Shown here: positions 15,988-24,291 of the stretch, piece by piece
Numbering within the stretch: position 1 is the stretch's first letter
How the letters are laid out: each line of letters starts with the position of its first letter
Assembly: GCA_963728785.1 (NCBI GenBank)
Contig: CAVSKV010000004.1
Location: forward strand, 1,240,001 to 1,304,000
From: JAGWRI01 sp963728785
GTDB lineage: Bacteria; Gemmatimonadota; Gemmatimonadetes; Gemmatimonadales; Gemmatimonadaceae
Direction of reading: 5' to 3'
Length of the DNA: 64,000 nucleotides
Notes under the pieces: generated by a model
What the model was told of the DNA's origin: nothing
Seen by the model: the letters and a program-made list of their open reading frames with translations, nothing else
Databases searched by the model: none
Position numbers and translations under genes: made by a program

Positions 15988-17205
15988 TCAGTCGAGCAAG
16001 TCCTTGAGCAGCGCTCGGGCGATCACGATGCGCTGGATCTCGGACGTGCCTTCGCCGATTTCGCATATCTTGGCGTCGCGCATCATTCGCTCGATCGGGT
16101 AGTCCTTGGTGTAGCCGTACCCGCCGTGCAACTGCAGCGACGTGATCGTGGCCCGCATGGCCAGCTCCGAGCAGAACAGCTTGGCCATCGCCGCTTCCTT
16201 GGAGAACGGCTTGCCGTTCTGCGCCAGCCATGCCGCATGGTACGTCAGGTGCCGACCGGCCTCGATTTCGGTGGCCATGTCGGCCAGCTGGAAGTGCACG
16301 CCCTGGAACTTCGCGATCGCCTGGCCGAACTGCTTGCGCACAGACGTGTACTTGAGCGCCTCGCCAAACGCACCCTCGGCGATGCCAAGCGAGAGAGCGG
16401 CGATGCCGATGCGTCCCGAGTCGAGCGTCCGCATGAAGTTTGTGAACCCGCGCCCCTCGTCTCCCAGCCGGTTCTCCACGGGGACTTCCACGTCCTCCAT
16501 GATCAACTCGGCGGTGTCGGAGGCGCGCCAGCCCATCTTGTCTTCCTTCTTGCCGGCCCGGAAGCCGCGCATGGCCGGGAGCGAGGGCTCGTGGCCCACC
16601 CCGACGGCGGCGGCCGCTTCACGATCGCTGGTTGGCTTGGTGAGGATGAACGAGCTGATGCCCTTGGTGCCCTGCCCCGGTGTGGTGACGGCGGTGACGA
16701 TGAAGATCTCACCCACCGAACCGTGCGTGATGAACCGCTTGACACCATTGAGCACGTAGTGGCCGCCCTTGCGCACGGCCATCGTGCGCGTGCCGCCGGC
16801 ATCGCTCCCCGCGTCGGGCTCGGTGAGTCCAAACCCGCCCATCACCTTTCCCGAAGCGAGCAGCGGCACGTAGCGCTGCTTCTGCGCGTCGGTGCCAAAA
16901 TGGACGATGGGGGAGGTGCCGAGCGTCGTGTGCGCCGACACGGTGAGGCCGTGCGAGGCATCCACCCTGGCCAGCTCCTCGATCACGATCATGTAGCTCA
17001 ACAGATCGAGCCCCGCCCCACCCAACTCTTCGGGCCACGGTACGCCGAGCAGGCCCAGTTCGCCCATCCGCTTGATGTTGGCCCAGGGAAACGTGGCCTC
17101 GGCGTCGAACTTGGCCGCCACGGGCGCGACCTCGTCGCGCGCAAATTCCCGCACCATTTCGCGCACGGCCAGGTGCTGCTCGGAGAAATAGAGGGCGTCG
17201 TCCAT
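15988..17205 (-). CDS. Acyl-CoA dehydrogenase (short-chain/butyryl type)
   Basis: 405 residues, FAD-dependent, oxidising acyl-CoA to trans-2-enoyl-CoA. Visible family signatures are GFGLTEPDAGSDAGGTRTMA (substrate and FAD binding), GRIGIAALSLGIA, RKQFGQ and LHGGYGY, and the catalytic base E385 in IGEGTSEIQR, in the SCAD/MCAD position. Chain-length preference cannot be fixed from sequence. The ATG at 17205, 6 bp after the recQ stop, gives the usual N-terminus FSEQHLAVREMVREFARDEV; the longer open frame overlaps recQ. It sits with recQ, with no obvious functional link. Confidence 0.9.
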   Translation of the reverse strand: MDDALYFSEQHLAVREMVREFARDEVAPVAAKFDAEATFPWANIKRMGELGLLGVPWPEELGGAGLDLLSYMIVIEELARVDASHGLTVSAHTTLGTSPIVHFGTDAQKQRYVPLLASGKVMGGFGLTEPDAGSDAGGTRTMAVRKGGHYVLNGVKRFITHGSVGEIFIVTAVTTPGQGTKGISSFILTKPTSDREAAAAVGVGHEPSLPAMRGFRAGKKEDKMGWRASDTAELIMEDVEVPVENRLGDEGRGFTNFMRTLDSGRIGIAALSLGIAEGAFGEALKYTSVRKQFGQAIAKFQGVHFQLADMATEIEAGRHLTYHAAWLAQNGKPFSKEAAMAKLFCSELAMRATITSLQLHGGYGYTKDYPIERMMRDAKICEIGEGTSEIQRIVIARALLKDLLD

Positions 17206-17210
17206 GTCAA

Positions 17211-18941
17211 TCAGGAGGCGTCGGCGTACCGTGGAGCGCGCCGACTCAGGCAGTTGTCGCAGGCACCGCACTGCGGCCGTGCGGCCGGGTCACCGAAATA
17301 TCGGAGCACGAACGCCCGGCGGCAATGTTTGGTATAGGCGTAGCGCTGGATGGCATCCAGCTTTTCGACGTCGGCCCGGTACCGGCGTTCCAGCGACGGC
17401 CAGTCGATGTGGAACACGTCGAGCGACGCGGCGGGCCGCGTGGGCGCCGGCCCGGACTCGACGCGGGCCCACTCCACGAACTGCTCACCCTGGAGTCCGT
17501 CGAGCATTCGCAGCGCGGCCGCCCCGCCGAGCGCCGGCGGCAAACCGTCCAGGTCGATGGCCATTCCGTCGTAGAGCCCGTCGCGCCCCAAGCGCCAGAG
17601 CGCGCGGAGCAGCCCGAGCTCCATGGCGCGGTCGTCGCCCAACTCGGCCCGGATGCGGGCCGGCGTGGCCAGCAGCCGCACCTGCACGCGCAGCCCATCG
17701 GGCGACGCGGGGCTCCACGCGCCCACCCGCTCGAGCAGGCGCAGGGCGGCCTCGACGTCGCGGGCTGTGGTCTTGTGGCCCAGCTTCCGGGCCAGGGCGC
17801 CGGCATCGAGGGCGGCCACTCGGGGGCCGCCCCGCCGCAGCAGGTCGTACAGTCGGTCCACGACCTCGCGCCGTGCGTGCGCGCTCTTTATGAAATACTC
17901 ATGGGTGAAGCGGTCCTGGAAGGCGTGGAGCAGCACGCACTCGGCGGGCTCGCCATCCCGTCCGGCACGGCCCGCTTCTTGGTAGTACGCCTCCAGCGTG
18001 CCAGGCATGGCGTGGTGCAACACGAGGCGCACGTTCGGCTTGTCGATGCCCATGCCGAACGCGTTGGTAGCCACGATCACCCGGGCCTTCTCGTGCATGA
18101 ACGCGTCCTGCACCTCGCGCCGGTGATCATCGTCCAGCCCGGCGTGGTATGGCAGCGCCCGTATGCGTTTGCGGCTGAGCATGCCGGCGATCCGCTCCAC
18201 GGCCTTGCGCGTGGAGGCATAGACGATGGCCAGTCCGTCTCGCGCCGCCAACTCCTGCACCAACCCCTCGTCCTTGTCGGCGTCGGTGCGGCACGACCTC
18301 ACGTGGTACGTGAGGTTGATCCGGTCGAAGCCCGTGACGATCGTGACAGGCCGCCCCAGGTGGAGCTGCCGCACGATGTCCTCGCGGACGTGCGGGGTAG
18401 CGGTGGCCGTGAGGGCGATGACGGTGGGATTTCCCAACTGCTCGCGTACGTCGGCCAGGCGCAGGTAGCTGGGCCGGAAGTCATGCCCCCACTCGCTGAT
18501 GCAGTGGGCCTCGTCCACGGCGAACAGCGAGATCGTGGTGTCGCGCAGTCGGTCGAGCGTAGACCCGGCACTGAAACGCTCCGGAGCCACGTACAGGAGC
18601 TTCAGGTCCCCCGAGCGCGCCCGTGCCATCCGGTCGCTCACCTGGCCGGAGGTCAGCGAACTGTTGATGAACGCGGCCGGGATGCCACGCCGGTCCAGCG
18701 CGTCCACCTGGTCCTTCATGAGCGAAATGAGCGGCGAGACGACCAGCGTGAGCCCGGGCAGGATGAGCGCCGGCACCTGGTAGCACACCGATTTGCCGCC
18801 GCCGGTGGGGAGAATGACCATCGTCTCGCGGCCGGCGAGCACGCTCGCCACCGCCTGGGCCTGCCCCGCGCGGAAGGCGGGATACCCGAAAAGCTCGCGC
18901 AGCGTGGCGAGCGCGACGTCGGATGCGGGTGCCTGGCTCAC
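17211..18941 (-). CDS. recQ: RecQ-family ATP-dependent DNA helicase
   Basis: 576 residues. Superfamily II motifs include TGGGKS (47-51), DEAH at 143-146 within DEAHCISEWGHDFRPSYL, GIPAAFINSSL and QEAGRAGRDGEPAECVLL. A zinc-binding segment CRRAFVLRYFGD and CGACDNC lies at the extreme C-terminus, after the helical/winged-helix region, rather than directly after the helicase core as in E. coli RecQ. No HRDC domain is present. It unwinds 3'-5' at forks and recombination intermediates. The acyl-CoA dehydrogenase follows 5 bp downstream. Confidence 0.92.
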   Translation of the reverse strand: MSQAPASDVALATLRELFGYPAFRAGQAQAVASVLAGRETMVILPTGGGKSVCYQVPALILPGLTLVVSPLISLMKDQVDALDRRGIPAAFINSSLTSGQVSDRMARARSGDLKLLYVAPERFSAGSTLDRLRDTTISLFAVDEAHCISEWGHDFRPSYLRLADVREQLGNPTVIALTATATPHVREDIVRQLHLGRPVTIVTGFDRINLTYHVRSCRTDADKDEGLVQELAARDGLAIVYASTRKAVERIAGMLSRKRIRALPYHAGLDDDHRREVQDAFMHEKARVIVATNAFGMGIDKPNVRLVLHHAMPGTLEAYYQEAGRAGRDGEPAECVLLHAFQDRFTHEYFIKSAHARREVVDRLYDLLRRGGPRVAALDAGALARKLGHKTTARDVEAALRLLERVGAWSPASPDGLRVQVRLLATPARIRAELGDDRAMELGLLRALWRLGRDGLYDGMAIDLDGLPPALGGAAALRMLDGLQGEQFVEWARVESGPAPTRPAASLDVFHIDWPSLERRYRADVEKLDAIQRYAYTKHCRRAFVLRYFGDPAARPQCGACDNCLSRRAPRYADAS

Positions 18942-19001
18942 GCCCCCACGCTACGCCCACGGCGCCGAGGGCCCGTCATCGGATGAGGGCACCGCGCGCC
19001 C

Positions 19002-21497
19002 TTATACCGCACGCGCGAAGTGTCCGCGCGTGAACGCGCTCCCCATGAGTTCGCGTACGGGTGAGCGGCCCAACGGCTGGTGGCCGTCCAGCGCTTCGAG
19101 CGAGTGGCGATAGCCGGCCAGGATCCCGGCCACCGGGTCGCCGGCCACGTTGAACACTGCCCGGTACGAGCGGATGCCTGACTCCCAGAGGCGCGGCAGG
19201 AACTCCGACCCCTCCACGGGCCGAGAGTGAAGCAGCCGGTTGCGGCACGCCGAGTCGGTGGCCACGGGGAACGCGTAGCCGCTGGGGTCGGCGAGCTGAA
19301 GGTTGGGATGCTTCTGCACGCACAGGTCGCGACAGGTCGTCGGCTCACGTTCGAAGGCCGCCGAGAGCACGCAGTGCTCCAGGGTCATGCCCTCCGGGCG
19401 CCCGTACAGGAGCACCTCGAACCCCTCGCCCTGCCACGGCGCTACGAGCTGGGCGATCTCATCGGTGGTCAGCTCCACCGAGGCGGTGATGCGCCGCGCC
19501 CCGAGCCGGAAGATCTCGACCGCGGTGTGGCCGTTCATCACGTTGACGGCGTAGTCGGCGGTCACGTCGCGGCTGGCGCGGGCCAGTTCCGCGACGAGAC
19601 CCAGGTGCCCGGACTGAACCGGAAGCCCCAGATCGAGCCATTTCTCCAGGGCGCCGCGGTCTTCGGGGCGCACGATGGTCGGCGTCCGCAGTCGCAGCGC
19701 GACACCGCGCGCGGCGAGTGCCTCGCCCACGGCCATGACCCTGGCCCGCGACGGCGCCGGATGCCGGATGAACGGATCGAGCACGACCTCGGTGGCTCCG
19801 GCATCCGCCGCCGTCTCGGCATCAGCCAAGTCATATAGCTCGGCGACGAGGCGGAAGCCGGGCCTGGGCTCGCCGTTGGTGGTGCCACCCGGGACGGTGA
19901 GCCCGGCCACGGCCGCGTCGATCCGGGAACGCCGTTCCGCGTATGCGGCCTGGGCTGCCCAGTCGCGATGCCGCATCAGTTCGTCCACCGCGCGCTGGCG
20001 CAGGTGGTTCAGCTCGCTCACCGGCAGGAACAGCCCGGCGGCGAGTCCGGCATCGTCCACGGCGGCGAGCACGAAGGGCGTATCACCGAGACGGCCCAGC
20101 TGGTCGCGCAACTTTTGGCGGTCGATGGCTCGCTTGGCCGCCGGGGCGAGCGTGATCTCGCTCTGCACCGTGATCTCGTCGCCCTCCGTGGAGAACACGG
20201 CCTTGAGCGGCGAGCCGGCGGCGCCGAACAGGCGGACGTCGAGCCGCACTCTGTGGGCCCGTACGTGCTCGGGAAGCGCCGCGAACGACGCCCGGGCCGC
20301 GGCCAGCAGAGTCCCGTCCGACGTCCGCAGCACCTTCCAACCCTGCTCGACGTGCACGCGGGCCGCGATCGCCTGGCGAATCGTGTCCCGCGAAGCGAGC
20401 GTGCGCACGGCGGTCACCGTGCACCCCACCGATGCGCCGCCCAGCCCATCGGGCGCCTCGAACCCGATGCCGTCGCCCGCCGCGATAGGCGCCGACACCT
20501 CCACCACGATCTCGCCCCGCCCCACTTCGACCACCGTGCCCAACAACACGCCGCGATTGTCGGGCTGCGTACGCGTCACGTAGTTGCGGCCCGCCCGCCC
20601 GCCGTACATCCCACCCGTGAAGCCGCGGCTGAAGATCTGCACCAGCGGCTGCACTTCGGCCGCAGTGGCTTCCACGCGCTCACCGCGCGCAACGCGGTCC
20701 AGGAACCCGCGATACGTGCTGGTGACCGTGGCCACGTACTCCGGCTTCTTCTTGCGGCCCTCGATCTTCAGGCACCCGATGCCCGCCTCGGCGATGCCGT
20801 TCAGGTGGTCGTGCGCAGCGAGGTCGCGCGCCGAGATCAGGTACCCGCGGTCCAGTTCCTGGCCGTCGTCGACATCGGTGAGCACGTAGTCCTTGCGACA
20901 CGACTGGGCGCACGAGCCGCGGTTGGCACTCCGTTCGGAGATCATCCCCGACATGTAGCATTGGCCGGAATACGAGATGCAGAGCGCGCCATGCACGAAC
21001 GACTCGAGGCCCAACTCCGGCACCGCGTCGCGAATGCTGCGGATGTCGTCGAGGCTGTTCTCGCGGGCCAGCACGACGCGGTGCACGCCCAACTCGCGCA
21101 GCACCGCGGCGCCGCTCGCGTCGTGCACCGTCATCTGCGTGGAGCCGTGTATCTCGAGCTGAGGATAGAGTTGCTGGATGAGGCGGATGGCCCCGATGTC
21201 CTGCACGATCGCGGCGTCGATGCCGCGATCCACCGCCTTGCCCAGGAACTCCAGCGCGTCGGCCAGCTCGTGCGGCTTGAACAGGATGTTGAACGTCAGG
21301 TAGATGCGCCTGCCGCGCTCGTGCGCCAGACGGCAGGCCTGCTCCACCTCATCCAGCGTGAGCTGGGCGCCCTCATCACGTGCGTTCCACCGCTCGGCGC
21401 CGAGGTACACCGAATCGGCCCCGTTGGCCAGCGCGGCGCGGACGGCGTCGAGCGAGCCTGCGGGGGCGAGCAGTTCGGGAATGGGCAGCAGGGCCAT
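19002..21497 (-). CDS. U32 family protein (RlhA-like, with DUF3656 region)
   Basis: 831 residues. The N-terminal TIM-barrel-like domain starts LLAPAGSLDAVRAALANGAD and has the conserved cysteines C173, C180, C196 and C200 (ALCISYSGQCYMSG and RGSCAQSC), the probable iron-sulfur site of U32 proteins. The C-terminal half fits the long two-domain U32 members, such as RlhA, which hydroxylates C2501 of 23S rRNA; the old label peptidase U32 is probably wrong for these. A second Cys set near the C-terminus (RDLCVQKHP, DSACRNR) supports a cluster. No partner genes adjoin it. Confidence 0.8.
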   Translation of the reverse strand: MALLPIPELLAPAGSLDAVRAALANGADSVYLGAERWNARDEGAQLTLDEVEQACRLAHERGRRIYLTFNILFKPHELADALEFLGKAVDRGIDAAIVQDIGAIRLIQQLYPQLEIHGSTQMTVHDASGAAVLRELGVHRVVLARENSLDDIRSIRDAVPELGLESFVHGALCISYSGQCYMSGMISERSANRGSCAQSCRKDYVLTDVDDGQELDRGYLISARDLAAHDHLNGIAEAGIGCLKIEGRKKKPEYVATVTSTYRGFLDRVARGERVEATAAEVQPLVQIFSRGFTGGMYGGRAGRNYVTRTQPDNRGVLLGTVVEVGRGEIVVEVSAPIAAGDGIGFEAPDGLGGASVGCTVTAVRTLASRDTIRQAIAARVHVEQGWKVLRTSDGTLLAAARASFAALPEHVRAHRVRLDVRLFGAAGSPLKAVFSTEGDEITVQSEITLAPAAKRAIDRQKLRDQLGRLGDTPFVLAAVDDAGLAAGLFLPVSELNHLRQRAVDELMRHRDWAAQAAYAERRSRIDAAVAGLTVPGGTTNGEPRPGFRLVAELYDLADAETAADAGATEVVLDPFIRHPAPSRARVMAVGEALAARGVALRLRTPTIVRPEDRGALEKWLDLGLPVQSGHLGLVAELARASRDVTADYAVNVMNGHTAVEIFRLGARRITASVELTTDEIAQLVAPWQGEGFEVLLYGRPEGMTLEHCVLSAAFEREPTTCRDLCVQKHPNLQLADPSGYAFPVATDSACRNRLLHSRPVEGSEFLPRLWESGIRSYRAVFNVAGDPVAGILAGYRHSLEALDGHQPLGRSPVRELMGSAFTRGHFARAV

Positions 21498-21551
21498 GGG
21501 CTCAAGTTAGCGGCTCGCGCCCAAGGGCTCTACGGGACCGCGGATCCGCGA

Positions 21552-21578
21552 AGCCGGGCGAAGGTTTGCCGCCCGGCT
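21552..21578 (-). terminator. Hairpin after the secreted lectin-fold gene
   Basis: AGCCGGGCG and CGCCCGGCT form nine perfect pairs around a 9-nt loop, 13 bp past the stop at 21592. No U tract follows; the adjacent perfect palindrome CGCGGATCCGCG (21539-21550) may form a second stem. A possible weak or Rho-assisted terminator. Confidence 0.4.
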
Positions 21579-21591
21579 CTGGCTGTCCGAC

Positions 21592-22302
21592 CTACGGCTT
21601 GGTGACCTTAAGGTTCGTAACGATGCCGTCGGTGTTGTGCGCGAACCGGATGCCGTACACGCCGTCCAGGGATTTGAGCTTCCCCGAGCCCACGACCTGC
21701 GACATGTCGTAGGTCTTGACGATGGTGCCGTTGATGATGCACGAGACTTTGTTGTCCTTGACCTGCAGCGCGATGTCCTGGGTGACGGGCTTGCCCGGGC
21801 CGGCGGCCTTGTGCACCGCCGCGTTGGGTTCCTCCTCACGCCCGTTCATCTGGAAAGGACGCGGACCGAAGCCGCGCATGATGAAACCCCCGTCGCCATA
21901 GGCCTCGCAGTAGAGCAGCGTCTCGTTGTCGGTGCCCATGTCATTGCCGGCGATGAAGACGCCGTACGGATGCGGGTGGTCGTTCAGGTTCATGAACTTT
22001 GGTTCGGTGAACGTCGCGCTCACGGTGTAGTCGCCGCTCGCCCTGTTGTCAGGATTCCAGTAGGTAGTGGCGGGGCCGGTGGTCACGTGGTAAGTGTCGC
22101 CCTCCTTTGCGAACTTCGCATCGTTGAGCGTGCTGCCGCGGCGGGCTTCCTGAGGATCGATCTTCCCCATCCATCCCGGCGCACTGATGCCGCCCCCGGC
22201 GACTTTGCGGGACGTTTCGGACGCTCCCTGCGCGCTTCCGGTGCGCGGCAGGACGGCGCTGGCGATGGCGGCGGAGAGAACACAGGTGATGACGCGATGC
22301 AT
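21592..22302 (-). CDS. Secreted protein with a concanavalin/LamG-like (DUF1080-like) fold
   Basis: 236 residues from the ATG at 22302, which has AGAGGTAAG upstream and is followed by a signal peptide (HRVITCVLSAAIASAVLP, cut near GSAQG). The body is beta-rich: NRASGDYTVSATF, HPYGVFIAGND, NGTIVKTYDMS and GVYGIRFAHN resemble the jelly-roll domains of DUF1080/LamG proteins that bind or cleave glycans. No catalytic residues can be named, so the activity is unknown. The frame upstream of the ATG is not hydrophobic and is excluded. Confidence 0.6.
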   Translation of the reverse strand: MHRVITCVLSAAIASAVLPRTGSAQGASETSRKVAGGGISAPGWMGKIDPQEARRGSTLNDAKFAKEGDTYHVTTGPATTYWNPDNRASGDYTVSATFTEPKFMNLNDHPHPYGVFIAGNDMGTDNETLLYCEAYGDGGFIMRGFGPRPFQMNGREEEPNAAVHKAAGPGKPVTQDIALQVKDNKVSCIINGTIVKTYDMSQVVGSGKLKSLDGVYGIRFAHNTDGIVTNLKVTKP

Positions 22303-22376
22303 CGGCTTACCTCTCGATCGAATGTGATGAACTAGGACCATACACGGAGCACCGGATTCCAACCAGCGCGCCGGGG

Positions 22377-22580
22377 TCAGGACTTGTCCCGCGATGCCTC
22401 AGGCCGATCGCCTTCGATGCGTGCCCGGACTCGGGCCGGCAGCCATCGCAGGAGGACCGCCACCCCGATCACGATCATGCCGGCCAGCCGCGTCCGCTCG
22501 TCGTCGATGCGGGCGCCGTAGCCCCAGATCATGAGCCCCACCGCGGCCACGACCAGCTTGATGAGCGCCAGGCGAGTCAT
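22377..22580 (-). CDS. Small membrane protein at the end of the AtuA operon
   Basis: 67 residues. Two hydrophobic stretches (LALIKLVVAAVGLMIWGYGA and LAGMIVIGVAVLLRWL) are joined by a polar DDERTR turn, followed by a basic tail. The ATG overlaps the preceding stop as ATGA, the operon signal used throughout the window. No family recognised; it may be an unrelated passenger at the operon end. Confidence 0.55.
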   Translation of the reverse strand: MTRLALIKLVVAAVGLMIWGYGARIDDERTRLAGMIVIGVAVLLRWLPARVRARIEGDRPEASRDKS

Positions 22581-22930
22581 GGCGCGGGGGGAAGCCCCAT
22601 GGCGCGGGCTTCGGCGTCGGGTACGTCGAGCACGAGACGGAGCAGCGCCGTGGAATATACCTTTCCCTGCGCGTCGGTCTTGAGCGACAGCGTGCCGCCG
22701 CCGTCCAGCGCCCCGTGCAGCAGGAAGTTCAGCGCGTGAAGGTTGGGCAGTTCGAATCGTTCCACCGGGCCCGTGATGACGCCCCGAAAATGATCGGCCA
22801 CGCGGTCGCGGGAGAGCTGTTTCACCAGCAGTGGGTACCATTCGGGCTTGAGCGCGATGACGCCGACGTTGGCCGTGTCGCCCTTGTCGCCCGAGCGGGC
22901 GTGCGCGATGTCGAGGAGTCTGACGCGCAT
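22577..22930 (-). CDS. AtuA C-terminal-like protein
   Basis: 117 residues, starting RLLDIAHARSGDKGDTANVG, the signature of the C-terminal domain found fused to AtuA (DUF1446) in many bacteria. Here it is a separate gene whose ATG shares one base with the stop of the AtuA gene (TGATG), so the two products are probably made in equal amounts and work together. The biochemical role is unknown; AtuA is required for acyclic terpene (citronellol/geranyl) use in Pseudomonas. Confidence 0.75.
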   Translation of the reverse strand: MRVRLLDIAHARSGDKGDTANVGVIALKPEWYPLLVKQLSRDRVADHFRGVITGPVERFELPNLHALNFLLHGALDGGGTLSLKTDAQGKVYSTALLRLVLDVPDAEARAMGLPPAP

Positions 22931-24291
22931 CAGAGGATCTCCACGCTGGTCTGCACCACCGACTTGTCGATGAGGGCGGGCCAGTAGGCCACGATCTCCT
23001 CGACTTTGGGCCGCCCGGCCGCGAATCCCGTGACACTCGGCGGGCCGTTGAGCACCAGGGGCACGATCTCCCGCGTGAACCGCTCCACCGCGGCGCGGTC
23101 GTGCGAGCGCACGCCGATCCGGTACTGCACTTCCGGCGCGTCCTTTCCCGATTCGCCGGCCAGCCGGCCGTGCGTGGCCGACGCGCCCACGAACTCGCTC
23201 AGCACGTGGTCGAAGTGGAGGCCGAGGTTCTGCAGGCGCTCGCGGAGCACGCGGTCGGCCAACTGGGCCTTCTCGAGTGCATCGGGCCAGGCGTAGACCA
23301 GCGAGCCGACGGCCTTGAAGCCATCGCGGTAGGCGATCGAAACCTTGAGTTTGTCGGTGGGCGGGCGCCCCACGATGCCGAAAACCCGGACGCGATTCTC
23401 GCCTTCCTGCTCCAGATGGATGGAAGAAAAGTCGGCGATCACGTCGGGCGTGATGTACGAATGAGGATCGCCCATTTCGTACACCAGCTGCTCCGACACG
23501 GAGTGGACGTTGATCCGCCCGCCCGTGTGCGGATGCTTGGTGACGACGAACGTGCCGTCGGCCTGGGCTTCGACGATCGGATAGCCGACGTTCGCCAGGT
23601 CGGGAATGGACCGCCAGTCGTAGAGGCAGTTGCCCCCGGAGCACTGGGCGCCGCACTCGATGATGTGGCCGGCGATGATCCCGGCGGCCAGCCGGTTCCA
23701 GTCGGTGTCGCCCCACTCGAACTCGAACCGGAGGGGCGCCATGGTGAGCGCCGTGTCGGTGGACCGTCCGGTGACGACCACGTTGGCGCCGCGCCGCAGG
23801 GCTTCGACGATCGGCATCGAGCCGATATATGCGTTTGCAGATAGCACGCGGTCGCGCACGGTCGACAGCGGCGCGCCGGTCTCCATGTGGGCGAGGGCGT
23901 GTCCGTCGGCCATCAGCTGGTCAAGGCGCGGCAGCAGGTCGTCGCCGGTGACGACGCCCACGCGGAGCTTGTCAGCCGCGCCGGCCCTTGCCGCAACCGC
24001 GCGAACGGCCGCGGCGCAGGCGGGCGGATTCACACCGCCGGCGTTGGCGATCACGCGAACCCCGCGCTCGGTGACCGCCGGCAGCACGCTCTCCATGGCG
24101 CCCACGAAGTCGCGGGCGTAGCCCATGCTGGGGTCGCGCTCCTTCTGCTTCTGCAGAATGGACATCGTGACCTCGGCCAGATAGTCGAGCATCAGGTAGT
24201 CCACGGGGCCGCCCTCGACCTGACGGCGCGGGGCTTCCAGCCAGTCGCCCCAGAACCCCTGCCCCGATGCCACGCGTACGATGCGAGTCAT
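22930..24291 (-). CDS. atuA: Acyclic terpene utilization AtuA family protein
   Basis: 453 residues with conserved stretches of the AtuA/DUF1446 family: ASGQGFWGDWLEAP, MLDYLAEVTMSILQKQKERD, VIANAGGVNP and VVTGRSTDTALTMAPL. In Pseudomonas AtuA belongs to the atu cluster with a geranyl-CoA carboxylase; its exact reaction is not established. The next gene upstream encodes a carboxylase beta subunit, so this operon looks like a branched-acyl-CoA or isoprenoid-type catabolic unit. The gene overlaps both neighbours. Confidence 0.85.
   Translation of the reverse strand: MTRIVRVASGQGFWGDWLEAPRRQVEGGPVDYLMLDYLAEVTMSILQKQKERDPSMGYARDFVGAMESVLPAVTERGVRVIANAGGVNPPACAAAVRAVAARAGAADKLRVGVVTGDDLLPRLDQLMADGHALAHMETGAPLSTVRDRVLSANAYIGSMPIVEALRRGANVVVTGRSTDTALTMAPLRFEFEWGDTDWNRLAAGIIAGHIIECGAQCSGGNCLYDWRSIPDLANVGYPIVEAQADGTFVVTKHPHTGGRINVHSVSEQLVYEMGDPHSYITPDVIADFSSIHLEQEGENRVRVFGIVGRPPTDKLKVSIAYRDGFKAVGSLVYAWPDALEKAQLADRVLRERLQNLGLHFDHVLSEFVGASATHGRLAGESGKDAPEVQYRIGVRSHDRAAVERFTREIVPLVLNGPPSVTGFAAGRPKVEEIVAYWPALIDKSVVQTSVEIL

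Noticed and set aside
21539..21550. Perfect 12-bp palindrome CGCGGATCCGCG as an operator
   Set aside because: Short GC palindromes are expected by chance at this base composition; kept only as part of a possible terminator.
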